Of a DNA stretch of 64,000 nucleotides, positions 45,601 through 54,526 are shown one piece after another; positions within the stretch are counted from its first letter, which is position 1; every line of letters starts with the position of its first letter. The position numbers were made by a program, and so were the translations under genes. The notes beneath the pieces were generated by a model. That model was not told the DNA's origin and did no database searches. It saw only the letters and a list, made by a program, of their open reading frames with translations. Origin of the DNA: Pseudomonadota bacterium (GTDB lineage: Bacteria; Myxococcota_A; Polyangia; Polyangiales; Polyangiaceae); the NCBI GenBank assembly GCA_023398955.1, contig JAEWRL010000033.1:22768-86767 (forward strand), written 5' to 3'.

Positions 45601-45773
45601 TGAGCCTCTTCAACAACGATGGCCAGACAGACCCAGCGCTACGTCGCGAAGCGCTCGAGGAAGCCGTCAGCACGACTGTCATCAATGATCGCTACTATCA
45701 GGAATCGATCGGCGTCTACACGATCCTCTTCATGACGGGTAACTTCCCGAACCCCATGGTGGTCCCCCAGTGA
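42606..45773 (+). CDS. GH8 family lipoprotein with three N-terminal repeat modules
   Basis: Product of 1055 residues. Lipoprotein signal (LSHCGAG, Cys25) and an acidic linker to about 140. Three similar modules follow: GYTRVHVRDMW (145-155), GFTKLHIRYPW (280-290) and GYHTVHFRYIW (452-462), each with a second block WYS/WYN-x-VP about 45-65 residues later and a closing aromatic strand (LWIYYSG, YWLSYAG, YWVRWTY). They look like carbohydrate-binding beta-sandwiches. The C-terminal GH8 domain (~600-1055) has the catalytic acid Glu669 in VSEGQGYGM and the base region DGDVDMA (743-749), as in endo-glucanases, chitosanases or xylanases. Preceded by GAGG; stop overlaps the next gene. Confidence 0.88.
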   Translation: MAWLYLDRLITAGLLAGATLTLSHCGAGSASPGTGNTAGTSGEGTAGAGGAPGSHDTSQEGSLCLEAGCGESIAAECDEDSIIAVFDILREPTAADVEGEEDPVAETSGEEDPCVEHVEWEVEIPPAPSEEDPPPAEETFECPSGYTRVHVRDMWSAEADPSFGMLEQRPATVMIQDTQDWTATYGARRDAAACDWYSTCVPPDALEQFQIIPLAADSCPVRGDFANLSADASSTPNLWIYYSGTGTSMDVSSYVMTTDEADVASMQCTDTSLDTAIPTGFTKLHIRYPWGDPKLTGFAGTACNDDLLGAEVPIYPSSLKVELGASDGGGCGPNRQAVLEFQNGHCPWYSILVPNELWDGNTLAFAHPDTPTAPRMATNALPLPERESNEYWLSYAGPPDDETYGQGTPCNLWSTNNDAYRFYTSNPGPGYAGCGSDSDVVIDPCNPTLAQGYHTVHFRYIWAGQKIFTYFPKPELMPSWMMLEVNGTPVICSREADRPWYNCPVPDSEFYEGAQWRAVDKTHEPEWNTVAPRPFPSTPGEYWVRWTYGKPDIPEFSDFTFYDYYPDATNGDWSATGDWNDENCAPKPPPVPFTVGYDGWFPYDETNYAYAYGSSLARTFPDAASVQDLLNAFVAERYEIWKENYLSYDHVCGDGTARVIREDNTTVSEGQGYGMAIAAAIGDKQTFDELWRFARHFLSQDDTKYCGGFMGWMWDDAAQCREIDTPCDPDSGTCGGNQDSAFDGDVDMAIGLVYAARQWPEYATAATNWLLKMECMINTAYDGQWYYPAPGDTFGKNCQNYPNEPCFFPEGGGQDDRVNLSYYPPGYFRVFGDYLATYLDSRYYTAEDKEYHRSFWYHTASTVYEMLERCYDDPTVHPALVTDWGTYSAPCSADQDNYNWARALWRIGVDAAWFGNRLDLPENRPGSSQHFAPKSRMQAKIDNIQDFYASFYENNPVEPNANRFSSICENLFPDGDVAGCDPAFGHNSYFVTTGLTSFVSLFNNDGQTDPALRREALEEAVSTTVINDRYYQESIGVYTILFMTGNFPNPMVVPQ

Positions 45774-46195
45774 GGCCTGTCCTACTCGCGGCTCTCTTCG
45801 CCGCGGGCTGCGGCACCAGCAGCGCCCAAGGCGGAAACCCCGCCCCCGAGGGCGCTGCGGGCGGCGCGGGAGTCACGTCCTCCAGCGGCGGCACCCTCAA
45901 CGACGGGGGAGATGCATCGAGCGGCGGCAATCCCTCGGCGCCCAGCGGCGGAGCCGGCAACACCGCCGCGGGCGGCTCCGGGACCACGACGGCCCGCGGC
46001 GGCGGGCAGCAAACGACGTACACAGTACCCGAGTACAGCCCCAGCTGCGAAGACGAAGCGTGCACGCCCGAAGAAGAATGCATGCAGGGCCCGGACGGCA
46101 CGTACTGCGTCCATCCCTGCCCCGGGCAGCCGTGTCCACCGGGCACGAACGGCGAGTCGTTCTGCACGAAGACCGGCGGCGTGATCTGCGGGTGA
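45770..46195 (+). CDS. Cys-rich lipoprotein co-transcribed with GH8
   Basis: Product of 141 residues. GTG at 45770 overlaps the GH8 stop (GTGA). The signal ends LFAAGCGTSS (Cys14), followed by a Gly/Ser/Thr linker (15-80) and a short C-terminal domain with eight cysteines (SCEDEACTPEEECMQG ... YCVHPCPGQPCPPGTN ... FC ... VIC), like knot-type or EGF-like mini-domains. Its coupling to the GH8 enzyme suggests a secreted partner. Role unknown. Confidence 0.75.
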   Translation: MRPVLLAALFAAGCGTSSAQGGNPAPEGAAGGAGVTSSSGGTLNDGGDASSGGNPSAPSGGAGNTAAGGSGTTTARGGGQQTTYTVPEYSPSCEDEACTPEEECMQGPDGTYCVHPCPGQPCPPGTNGESFCTKTGGVICG

Positions 46196-47012
46196 TGGAC
46201 CGCCAACTGGGACGGGGCGCGACTGCCGTCTTGAACGGACGCTAGCGCAGACACTCCGCGGCGCGGCCAGCGCTACACCGCGCCGCTTCGGCAGCTGTCT
46301 CGGCTTCAATGACGGCGCCCGCATCTGGGTCCGCGCCGGCTTCGGTATCGGTGTCGGCTTCAGCGACTGTCTCAGGCACAGCTTCGAGGTCCGCGGCGGC
46401 GGCGGCGGTGACCGTACCGGCTTCGGCTTCATGGTCGGCGGCGGTTTCGATAGCTGCGGCAGCTTCGATGGCTGTCCGCTTCATTGGCTGGGGATTCGCT
46501 CGTCGCCGGTGACTGAGCCTTGCATTCGTCGGACGGGCGCGGCACCTCGTCGGAGGCCTCGGGCACAAGAACCCTGACCTCGAGTCGCAGCTGCAGCGCC
46601 ACCCTGCACAGTCGCGCTGAATCTCGCCGAGGGTTCTTGGGTGCCACACAGGCAATGCTCCCCGCGGTCTCGCACCGCTAGGGTCGCTCCACGAGGCCAG
46701 GCGGCGGGAGGTCTGGGCGATGGCGGCGCCTTTGGCGAGGGCGGGACCTAGAGCGGCAGCGGCGTCCGGCACAGTCTGGCACACGTGTCGGCGGCGGCTT
46801 CGAACGCCCTGCCAGAGTCAGTGCGGGCAGCGGCACTGGCGATGGGGACCGCATCATGTTCACGTTGAGTATCGAGGGCAAGACCGAACGCCGCCGTATT
46901 AACGAAGCCTGCCACGCAGATCAGAGGCTCCATGGAAAGCCGTGAGGGCATATAATCAGTCTGAGACAGCCCCGGGAAGCTTCATGCGCCGGGACGTGGG
47001 AGGAGTTGGCTT
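46196..47012. other. Low-complexity region, no convincing gene
   Basis: About 800 bases between the Cys-rich lipoprotein and the transferase. From 46260 to 46490 the sequence is built of imperfect GGCTTCG/GGCAGC-type repeats that keep frames open on both strands; translated products are low-complexity (Ala/Ser/Val on one strand, Ala/Glu/Asp/Thr on the other). Neither shows a signal or domain. It may be a decayed gene with repeat expansion. Confidence 0.45.
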
Positions 47013-49468
47013 GTGTTAAGAATCGGTAATGTGATTGGAGAGTGCTGGAGCGGACGGGCCCGCGATTGCCTGTGCGGTTTCCTTGAACAACAATTGCGAC
47101 GGAGGCACATATTCTTACTTAGACTGGCATTGGGTGCCATAGCTTTGTCCGGAACGGCGTACTTGGCCCATCTCTTCTTGGGAGATCCGGATCTAGGAGC
47201 GTTCTTCGTCTGGGACGTGGTGTCGGTTTGGTTCTGGGAGCTCCTCCTGGTGGGCGGGTACTTCTCGCTCGGCCAGTTTCTGACAGCACACCTCGGCCTG
47301 CCACAAGACCGCAACCCGGCAGAGAGACGAATGATCGCAGCAGCGTTAGGAGTAACCGCTTACGTACTCATCAGCCTCCTCCTGGGAGTGCTCTCCCTGT
47401 ATCGACCATCCGTGGCTGTCCTGGTGCCGACGCTTCTGCTTGGACTGTCGGGAAGACGCTGGTTCTTCGCCCTCCGCGCCATGCTCCTGCGGCCCCCGCT
47501 GCTGCATCTCACTCCGCTGCAGTCTGCTGTGGCCTGTTTTGGACTGCTTGCCGCAGCGCTTCTCTACCTTCCGCTGCTGTCTCCGGCGTCGGTCAGCACG
47601 GACGCAGCATGGTTTCATCTATCGACAGCGGAGGAGTATGCCAGGCAAGGGAGAATGGTCCCCTTCTATGGGGACTGGGCCAAGAGCATTCCCCAGCTCA
47701 CGAGCTTGCTACAGGTGTACGCCTTCCTCGTCCCAGGTCTCGAGGAACCTCAACGCTGGGTACTGGCGCTGCATACGGAGTTCGTGCTCGTCCTCTTCAC
47801 GCTCCAAGGCATCACTGTGTTTTCACGGTACTTGGCCCAGGGGCTCCCCTCCCGATTTGCCTGGGTCGTCTTCTGCCTGTTCCCGTCGGTGTACATCTAT
47901 GACTCCAACCTCGGGGGTGCAGCGGACCACGCTGCTGCGTTCTTTGCCATCCCGCATGCCTTGTACGTCCTCAGGTTCGTGAAGTCGCCCAATCGCAGGG
48001 ACGCGGCCCTCGCCGGAGTGTTCGCTGGCGCATCCTTCCTCACCAAGCTACAAGCAAGCTACCTTTTCTCACCGCTCGTACTGGTGCAGGTAGCGGCTTT
48101 GCTCTGGGCGTCGCTGCGCAAGCGTCAGATTGACTGGAACCGGTCCCTGGATTCGGGGCTCTACTTCGCGACCTTTCTCCTAGCGTTTCGCCGCACCTCA
48201 TCAAGAACTGGGTTTATTACAAGAATCCCGTGTACCCGTTCTTGATAGACTACTTCCCGAGCCATCCGTCCATCCCGGACGCAGCGCGGCTATTTCGTGA
48301 GCACTATCCACCCTTCGATCAGGGGCCCTTCTGGCCTCACATGAAGAGCGCCATCGAGCTCACTCTGAAGTTCCCATTCACGATGACCGATGTCTTCCAT
48401 TCCCACAAGCCGTTCGTCGGAATGCTCTTCACGCTCACCGCGCCGATCGTACTATCGTGGAAGAACGGGCGCGTGTGGCTCGCCAGCGCCGTGGCGTGGC
48501 TCGCATGCTTCACGCTGATGTACGCGTTCCCATCGGCACGGAACCTTCAAACGTTCCTGCCCGTGCTCGTGGCCATCACTGCCGTGTGTCTCGCCAGAGC
48601 CTGGTCGTTGGGGGCGTTGGGCAAAGTGGCCGCAGTTGGATTGATTGCGGGTCAGCTGGTGGCGGGTGTCGACATCCTCGTCAGTGTCCAGCGTGGCATC
48701 ATCGCCGACGTTCAGAGGCTGGCTCAGTCGGGCACTGCGGCCGGTAAGAGCAGCCGCTACCACGGCTACCGCCGCCCGTTTCGCGACATTCGCGAGTATG
48801 TGCCCGCGGACGGAGTGGTGCTTCTCCACACTGCGTACTCCCAGTTGGGAATCATGCGAGAGGTCATCCTGGACTGGCCTGGGTTCCAGGGTCTGGTAGA
48901 TTACCGCCCCGCTCGCACGCCGCGGCAGCTCTACGAGATCCTCAAGGGCCACGGGGTCACCCACTTGGTGATCGAGCCCCGATGGGCCGCTCACTCTCGA
49001 CAGGAGCAGGTCCTCTTCGATGCCTTGCTCGAACGGCATGCCCGTCTCCTTGGCACCTCCGGCCCGCTTCGAGTCTACGAGATGCCCCAGAGAGCGCCGC
49101 CGCGGGAGTCACCCTACCGGGTCTTGTCGTGGGGCGGGCCGCGACAAGTCGACGGCCTCTATCGCATCGAACTTCTCGACCAACTGGACGACGGCCTCCC
49201 TTTGGGGCGCGTTCCGGACGCCCCGCTCTCATCCAAAGGCTGTAACATCGAGCTACTCGCCGAAGCGGATGCCGTCGTGCTCGGTAGCGAGGTCCAGGTT
49301 CCCTCCGCTTTTCAAGCCGCCGTGCACGGGTCGTTCAGGAAGTCCTCGAACCTAACCTCCTATGCAGTCTACCTCAGGCAGCAACCTCGTTCCCCGGCCG
49401 AGAGCGACACCGCGCACGCTGGCTCTGCAAGGCAAAGGGTGCTCCAGACGTCGACGCATCCCAGATAG
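47013..49468 (+). pseudogene. Large membrane glycosyltransferase-like gene split by one frameshift
   Basis: GTG at 47013 (with GGAGGAG seven bases before) starts a hydrophobic protein that runs to a stop near 48245. From about 48182 the correct continuation is one frame over: it reads SVSPHLIKNWVYYKNPVYPFLIDY and goes on to 49468, so the product would be about 819 residues. The NPVYPFL motif is typical of GT39-like and other integral membrane transferases just after a large loop. The likely cause is a 1-base deletion near 48184-48188; a sequencing error cannot be excluded. The first part has about eight helices; the second has more helices and a soluble C-terminal domain. Confidence 0.83.
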
Positions 49469-49717
49469 CCATTGCACGACGCTGAGCGGCATCAGCTTCG
49501 GCGGGCGACACGGGGTGCGTCCATCGCCCCGCCAAGCTCGCTACGACTACCTGTGGACCCGCCACGGGAGGCCCGCGGCCCATGCAGCGGCAATCGATGC
49601 GTGGACGCGCGGCGTGCTCCTCGTCGGTGTACCGTAGGGTCACCGGTCTGACGTTCGGCGTTCGGAACCTGCAGCGGAAGCATGGTTCAAGGGCCAAGGT
49701 CGGGCTAGCATCCGCCC

Positions 49718-50695
49718 GTGGACGGCTCGGTATCGGATGTTGCGATCCGCACGCAAGCGCTCGTGAAGTCGTATGGCTCGCAGCGCGCCCTCGACGGCGT
49801 GAGTGTCGAGGTGAAGCGCGGCGGCGTCTTCGGGCTCCTCGGGCCGAACGGGGCCGGCAAGACGACTCTCGTCAGGCTACTATCGACATTGATCCGTCCC
49901 GACGCCGGGCGCGCCTGGGTGCTCGGACACGACGTCGTGCGCGAGGCCGGGGCCGTGCGGAGCCGCCTCGCCCTCACCGGACAGTTCGCGTCCCTCGATG
50001 AGGACCTCACGGGCCGAGAAAACCTCCTCATCATCGCGCGTTTGCTGGGGCTCTCGCGCACCGCGGCCCGGGCTCGCGTCGAGGACCTGCTCTCCGCCTT
50101 TGGGCTCGCGGAAGCAGCGACGCGTCAGGTGCGGGCGTACTCCGGCGGCATGCGGCGCCGCCTCGACATCGCGGCGTCCATCATGACACCGAAGGAGCTC
50201 CTGGTGCTCGACGAGCCCACCACGGGTCTGGATCCACGCAGCCGCGCCGAGGTGTGGAGCATCATCCGCGAGCTCGGACGTACTGGCACCACGGTGCTGT
50301 TGACCACACAGTACCTGGAGGAAGCCGACCAACTCGCCGAGCGCGTCGCCGTGATTGACAAGGGACGGCTGGTGGCAGACGGCACGAGCGCGGAGCTGAA
50401 GGCCCAGGTGGGCTCAGGGCTGTTGCGCCTACGGCTCCTCGATGGGGCACGGTCCGCCGACCTTCGTCGCGTCGCGTCGATGCAGGGGCTCCTCGTGCGG
50501 CAGGAAGGGGACTCCCTCTGGTGGGAAGCGCCGTTGGGCTCCGCGGCGGAGGCCTTACCGCTCCTGACTGCGTTGAGCGCCGAGGGCGTCGGGATAGCGG
50601 AGTTCGCCTTCGGACAGCCAAGCCTGGACGCCGTGTTCTTCGCGCTGACTGGACATCCCGCCGCGCCGCGGGAGCCAAGCGAGGAGGCGTCGTGA
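49718..50695 (+). CDS. DrrA-like ABC exporter ATPase
   Basis: ATPase of 325 residues of the daunorubicin-resistance (DrrA) type. Walker A GPNGAGKTT (near 42-50), signature YSGGMRRRLD, Walker B LLVLDEPTTGLDP, then the long C-terminal domain of this class. GTG 49718 is taken as start. Its stop overlaps the permease GTG (GTGA). DrrAB-like pairs export drugs, lipids or secondary metabolites; substrate is not inferable. No adjacent biosynthetic genes support a specific compound. Confidence 0.9.
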   Translation: MDGSVSDVAIRTQALVKSYGSQRALDGVSVEVKRGGVFGLLGPNGAGKTTLVRLLSTLIRPDAGRAWVLGHDVVREAGAVRSRLALTGQFASLDEDLTGRENLLIIARLLGLSRTAARARVEDLLSAFGLAEAATRQVRAYSGGMRRRLDIAASIMTPKELLVLDEPTTGLDPRSRAEVWSIIRELGRTGTTVLLTTQYLEEADQLAERVAVIDKGRLVADGTSAELKAQVGSGLLRLRLLDGARSADLRRVASMQGLLVRQEGDSLWWEAPLGSAAEALPLLTALSAEGVGIAEFAFGQPSLDAVFFALTGHPAAPREPSEEAS

Positions 50696-51549
50696 AGCGG
50701 CTCACGTCCACCCCGGCTACGGAGCGCCCCGGGAGCGCGGTCATGGTGGCCTGCGCTCGCGACCCGAATGATCTCGGTCGACCGGGCACCGTCGCGAAGG
50801 CGACCACCGATACCCTCATCTTCGCCTGGAGAGCGCTGCTCAAGATCAAGCATACACCGGAGCAAGCCTTCGATGTCATCGCGACCCCAATCCTCTTCAC
50901 GGTCATGTTCACCTACATGTTCGGGGGTGCGGTGCTCGGGTCGACGGACGCTTACCTGCAGTACCTGCTGCCCGGCATCCTCGTCCAAACAGTGATGTTC
51001 ACGTCCGTCTACACGGGCATGACGATGAATCAAGACATCGCGAAGGGCGTCTATGATCGCTATCGTTCCTTGCCCATCTGGCGCCCAGCTCCGATTGCCG
51101 GCGCCATTCTTGGTGACTTCGTGCGCTACACCGCGTCCGCCGTGCTCGTCTTCGCGGTCGGAATGGCGATGGGCTACCGCTCAGAGGCGGGTCTGCTCGG
51201 GGTGTTGGCGGCGCTGGTGCTCCTCGACGGCTTCGCCTTCGGCCTGGGCTGGATCTTCACGGCTCTCGCTCTCGCGGTCCGTACCGTGGGCACGGTGATG
51301 ACCCTCTCTTGGCTGTTCCTGATGCCCGTCACGTTCGTCTCGAACATCTACGTCGACCCGGTGACGATGCCGAGCTGGCTCCAGCCGTTCGTCGCGGCGA
51401 ATCCCGTCACCCTCATCACGACCGCGCTGCGCGGCGTGCTGGGCGGGCAGCCCGTGGCGAGCGACATCGGGCTCGCGCTGTCGGTGCCCTTCGTCGTCAC
51501 GGGGCTCTGCGCACCCGTCACGTTGTGGCTCTACGGACGCAGCCGCTGA
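50692..51549 (+). CDS. DrrB-like ABC-2 permease
   Basis: ABC-2 type permease of 285 residues with six helices. The family block LRGVLGGQP near the C-terminus follows SWLFLMPVTFVSNIYV, which matches the DrrB signature LMFPLTFxSNxFVP. GTG at 50692 overlaps the ATPase stop. The first 25 residues are polar. It pairs with the DrrA-like ATPase to form an exporter. Its last 19 bases overlap the 3' end of the DUF4139 gene on the other strand. Confidence 0.88.
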   Translation: MKRLTSTPATERPGSAVMVACARDPNDLGRPGTVAKATTDTLIFAWRALLKIKHTPEQAFDVIATPILFTVMFTYMFGGAVLGSTDAYLQYLLPGILVQTVMFTSVYTGMTMNQDIAKGVYDRYRSLPIWRPAPIAGAILGDFVRYTASAVLVFAVGMAMGYRSEAGLLGVLAALVLLDGFAFGLGWIFTALALAVRTVGTVMTLSWLFLMPVTFVSNIYVDPVTMPSWLQPFVAANPVTLITTALRGVLGGQPVASDIGLALSVPFVVTGLCAPVTLWLYGRSR

Positions 51550-53855
51550 GGCGCCGGTCCACGCAGACGCTCACGCTCCTCAATGATCTCCGCTCTGAAG
51601 GCGTCGAGGCGAGCGAGCGCGGCACCGAGCTCCTTCGTTCGCGCCTCGAGCTTCTTCTCGAGCCCCCGTTTGCGGTTCTCGAGGCTTCGGAGTTCGTCGT
51701 GCCGCTCGAGGACCCGCTCGGTGAGGGCCCGGCTGGTATCCGTCGACTCCTTGCTCGACAGGGACTCCGCATCCTTGCGGAGCCGCCCGAGCTCCGAATC
51801 GACGGCGGCTCGCTCCACCTCGAGCTCCGCGAGCTCCCTGACGACCACGCGTCGCGCCTCGAGGGCGGGAATGGCGTCCCGCAACACGTCGCGTTCTCGG
51901 CTGGGGAGAGAGACCTCGCTCGCCAGGTCGTCGAGCTGCGCGCTCTCGAGGTCCCCGAGTGGAGTCGGTGCGCTCAGGGCCTCGCGTACGGTAACCTCGC
52001 GGACGGAGCTGGAGCCCGGGGGGATGTCGAAGACGGCGAAGCTGGTGCTCGTCGTACTGTCATAGTCGATGCGATCCGCTCCGCTGACGGAGGCATTGCG
52101 CACCGCATCGAGCCCCACGTACACCTCCGCGCGACTGCCCGTGCGGTTGTCGAACACCCAGCGCTCCTCGTCCGTGCGGATCGTGTGAATAGCAAAGGTC
52201 GCGCCATCAAAGCTCACATGAAGGCGCTTCGCATGCACGTCGAGCTGATTGGCACGGAGTTCCGTGTCCGGTTCGTCACCGATCCGCGCAAACTGCCGAG
52301 CGCCAGGCTGGAGTCCGTCGAGCATGGCCTCTCCCAGGAAGCCGCCGTCGCGATAGACGGCGAGGGGGCCGCCCGGCAGCGAATGGGTGCTGTCATTGCT
52401 CAGGGCGACCGCGCGCTCTGCCAGGGCCTCCTTGCTGCTAAACCAGACGATGGGCTTGGCCGCCAAGGGGGTCGCGAGGAACCGAAGGAGCGCCGAGTGG
52501 CGCGGCCCGAGACTCAGGGCCTGCGGGACGCGGTACACGGAAATGGCTCTCTCCGCCTTGGGGGTCACGCCCGCCTCGGCAACCAGGTCGCCGATCCAGA
52601 GCAGGTCACTGGCGTCACTGCCAACGCTGGTTGCTGCGCCTTGCTGCTTTAGCTCTGGAGCCCGGTGGGAGCCCCCCAACCTTCCGTGCCCCGAACCAAA
52701 TCCGCTGCCGCTGCCCCCTCCTCCTTCGTAACCGCTCAAGGTGGTGATCGTCTCCCCCTGATAGTCGCTGAAGTCCCCCCACATGGCGTCGGGAGTGGCG
52801 GTCGAGAGCTGAGGCACGCTCGAGAGCTCGGCGGCGGGGATCTCGAGGGGCCGCCTTCGGTAGCGGGGCGCCGCCAGGGGAAAGAGGAAGGAGCTCGGAT
52901 AGCCATCCACGAGCTCGAGCAGGATACCCTTCCAGGGTTCGTCCGTGTCATTGTGGACCAAGGCCCACCCCTGGAGCTCGGCGGCCTTGCGCGCACCAGC
53001 AGCGTGCCGAGCTCCAGCCGAGTCGTTCGAGGGCGTATCCGCCAACATCAGGCGATAGCTCGCGCGCCACGTCGGCGTCTCGGCGAGGTAGGCGAGGCGC
53101 AGTTCGGACAGGCCCCGGCCGCCAGCGGTCAGGTCGAGCCACTGCGACTGATTGGAGCGCCCCGCGATGCGCGCCGCCATGGCCGCTTCCAGGCGCTCGG
53201 CGACGCTGGGCTCGAGTGGACGGACGGAGGCGATGTCCGTGATATCGAGGCGAACGAGTGACTTCTCATCCGTGAGGAGCACCACGTGGAGTCGCGTAGG
53301 TTCCGGTGCCGCCTCCCGGTCCTTGGGAACCGTACGCCACGCAGGGCCATGATCGTAGCCCGGGTGGCTCGGCTCTACTGCGACGACCTCCACGACGCGC
53401 CCGGTGAAGCCCGGGGTTCCCCCCTGAGCCTGCCGTGAGCCCGCCACGAGCTCTACCTCGACCTCTTCGCCGCGTAGGGCTGCCACCAAGCGATCGAAGC
53501 TGATTGCAGCATCATCCGCCGCCGGCAGCCCCGCGCGAGCCCGCGCGACGGCGGGGCTCAGACGGCTCGGGAAGGTGACGCTGAGGCCCTCGTCACCTTG
53601 CCCGAGCACCATCAAGCTCTTCAGCGCATCATCGAGGTGCCCGGCCGGAACCGGCACCGAACGCTGACCAGCCTTCAGCTCCCCGTGGCGCTCGAAGTAT
53701 CCAACACCAGAGGCATAGAGGCGTACGCGCACGAGCGGCAATGCCTCTTCCTCGGAGCGCGCCGTGTGGTGCGTTCCGGGGGACCGCGGACCGCTCGCGC
53801 AAGCAAACGCAAGAGGGACAACCAGGAAACCGAGGGCGGAGCGGATGCGACGCAT
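51531..53855 (-). CDS. DUF4139-type lipoprotein with C-terminal coiled coil
   Basis: Product of 774 residues. Signal with FACASG (Cys19). Residues 40-330 hold beta-rich N-terminal domain blocks (VRLYASGVGYFERHG; LPVP-like start), then the DUF4139 core (WRASYRLML; WALVHNDTDEPWKG; YRVPQALSLGPRHSALLRFL; LPGGPLAVYRDGGFLGEAMLDGL). A glycine-rich insert lies at about 387-408. The last ~150 residues form a long Glu/Arg/Leu coiled coil (EARRVVVRELAELEVERAAVDSELGRL). In other DUF4139 proteins the coiled coil is internal, so this layout is unusual. Function unknown, probably envelope. Converges on the DrrB gene. Confidence 0.8.
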   Translation of the reverse strand: MRRIRSALGFLVVPLAFACASGPRSPGTHHTARSEEEALPLVRVRLYASGVGYFERHGELKAGQRSVPVPAGHLDDALKSLMVLGQGDEGLSVTFPSRLSPAVARARAGLPAADDAAISFDRLVAALRGEEVEVELVAGSRQAQGGTPGFTGRVVEVVAVEPSHPGYDHGPAWRTVPKDREAAPEPTRLHVVLLTDEKSLVRLDITDIASVRPLEPSVAERLEAAMAARIAGRSNQSQWLDLTAGGRGLSELRLAYLAETPTWRASYRLMLADTPSNDSAGARHAAGARKAAELQGWALVHNDTDEPWKGILLELVDGYPSSFLFPLAAPRYRRRPLEIPAAELSSVPQLSTATPDAMWGDFSDYQGETITTLSGYEGGGGSGSGFGSGHGRLGGSHRAPELKQQGAATSVGSDASDLLWIGDLVAEAGVTPKAERAISVYRVPQALSLGPRHSALLRFLATPLAAKPIVWFSSKEALAERAVALSNDSTHSLPGGPLAVYRDGGFLGEAMLDGLQPGARQFARIGDEPDTELRANQLDVHAKRLHVSFDGATFAIHTIRTDEERWVFDNRTGSRAEVYVGLDAVRNASVSGADRIDYDSTTSTSFAVFDIPPGSSSVREVTVREALSAPTPLGDLESAQLDDLASEVSLPSRERDVLRDAIPALEARRVVVRELAELEVERAAVDSELGRLRKDAESLSSKESTDTSRALTERVLERHDELRSLENRKRGLEKKLEARTKELGAALARLDAFRAEIIEERERLRGPAPQRLRP

Positions 53856-53908
53856 GGAGGGCGTAGACCGGACGGCGGCGGAAAAGGTTCCCGCTCGGAC
53901 GCTGGTTC

Positions 53909-54001
53909 GCTAAATGGGCGAGCGCCGCGCTCCCCTATCCAGCGCGGGGCGACCGGCCTCGCTCTCGCGCTGGACTGGAGAAATGCCATCCCCTCGAAGG
54001 G
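53909..54001 (+). repeat. Dispersed hairpin element, diverged copy 3
   Basis: On the plus strand it begins CTAAATGGGCGAGCG, identical in 15 bases to copy 2, then has a different stem (TCCAGCGCG / CGCGCTGGA) and ends with GAAATGCCATCCCCTCGAAGG, similar to the distal end of the other copies. It lies in the 180-bp gap between the DUF4139 start and the PstS-like stop. Confidence 0.65.
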
Positions 54002-54036
54002 GACCGCGTCGCGGGGCGACTCGATAGCGCCTCGGT

Positions 54037-54525
54037 TCAGATGCGCAGCGGGTACCCGGGCTCCTCGGGCCGCTTGCCGTCGACCCGGAGCACCTTGACC
54101 CCAGGGATCACCGCGCCCGGTCCCACGAAGCCGATGGTGCCGTCGACCTTCGAGACCACCTTGACGAGCACCGCTTCCGAGTCGATGGCCTTGGGCGCCC
54201 CTGCCTGCCCCCGGATCTTCCGGTCGATCCAGTAGAGGGACACCTGATCCGGGCTCATCCCTAGCACGGCCTCATCGAAGCGCTGGCGCTCGCGAGACGA
54301 CTTCGGGTACGTGAGGGGCACCAAGCTCTTGCCACCAGCCATGACGGGGCTGCCCTTGTAGAGTCGCTTCAAGTCTCCGAGGGAAATATCGTCCACGGAG
54401 AGCTTGCTCGATACGACGACGGCTACGGGCGCGCCGCCCGCCGCACCGAGGGACGTGCTGGAAGCACCGACCGCTGACGCCATTGCCAAGACCAAACAGA
54501 ATCCGATTCGCTTCAGGCTCGTCAT
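54037..54525 (-). CDS. PstS-like periplasmic substrate-binding protein
   Basis: Product of 162 residues. N-terminal signal (RIGFCLVLAMASAVGAS) then a fold like one lobe of phosphate-binding proteins: VAVVVSSKLSVDDISLGDLKRLYKGS, ISRDKSSRERQRF-type segment and GTIGFVGPGAVIPGVKVLRVDG. It is too short for a full PstS and matches the short PstS-like proteins found next to porins in other proteobacteria. ATG 54525 follows the porin stop by one base, so translation is coupled. Confidence 0.78.
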   Translation of the reverse strand: MTSLKRIGFCLVLAMASAVGASSTSLGAAGGAPVAVVVSSKLSVDDISLGDLKRLYKGSPVMAGGKSLVPLTYPKSSRERQRFDEAVLGMSPDQVSLYWIDRKIRGQAGAPKAIDSEAVLVKVVSKVDGTIGFVGPGAVIPGVKVLRVDGKRPEEPGYPLRI

Positions 54526-54526
54526 G

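Noticed and set aside
46242..46784. 180-codon minus-strand frame with an Ala/Glu/Asp/Thr tail
   Set aside because: Low-complexity repeats keep frames open on both strands; there is no ribosome site or domain.
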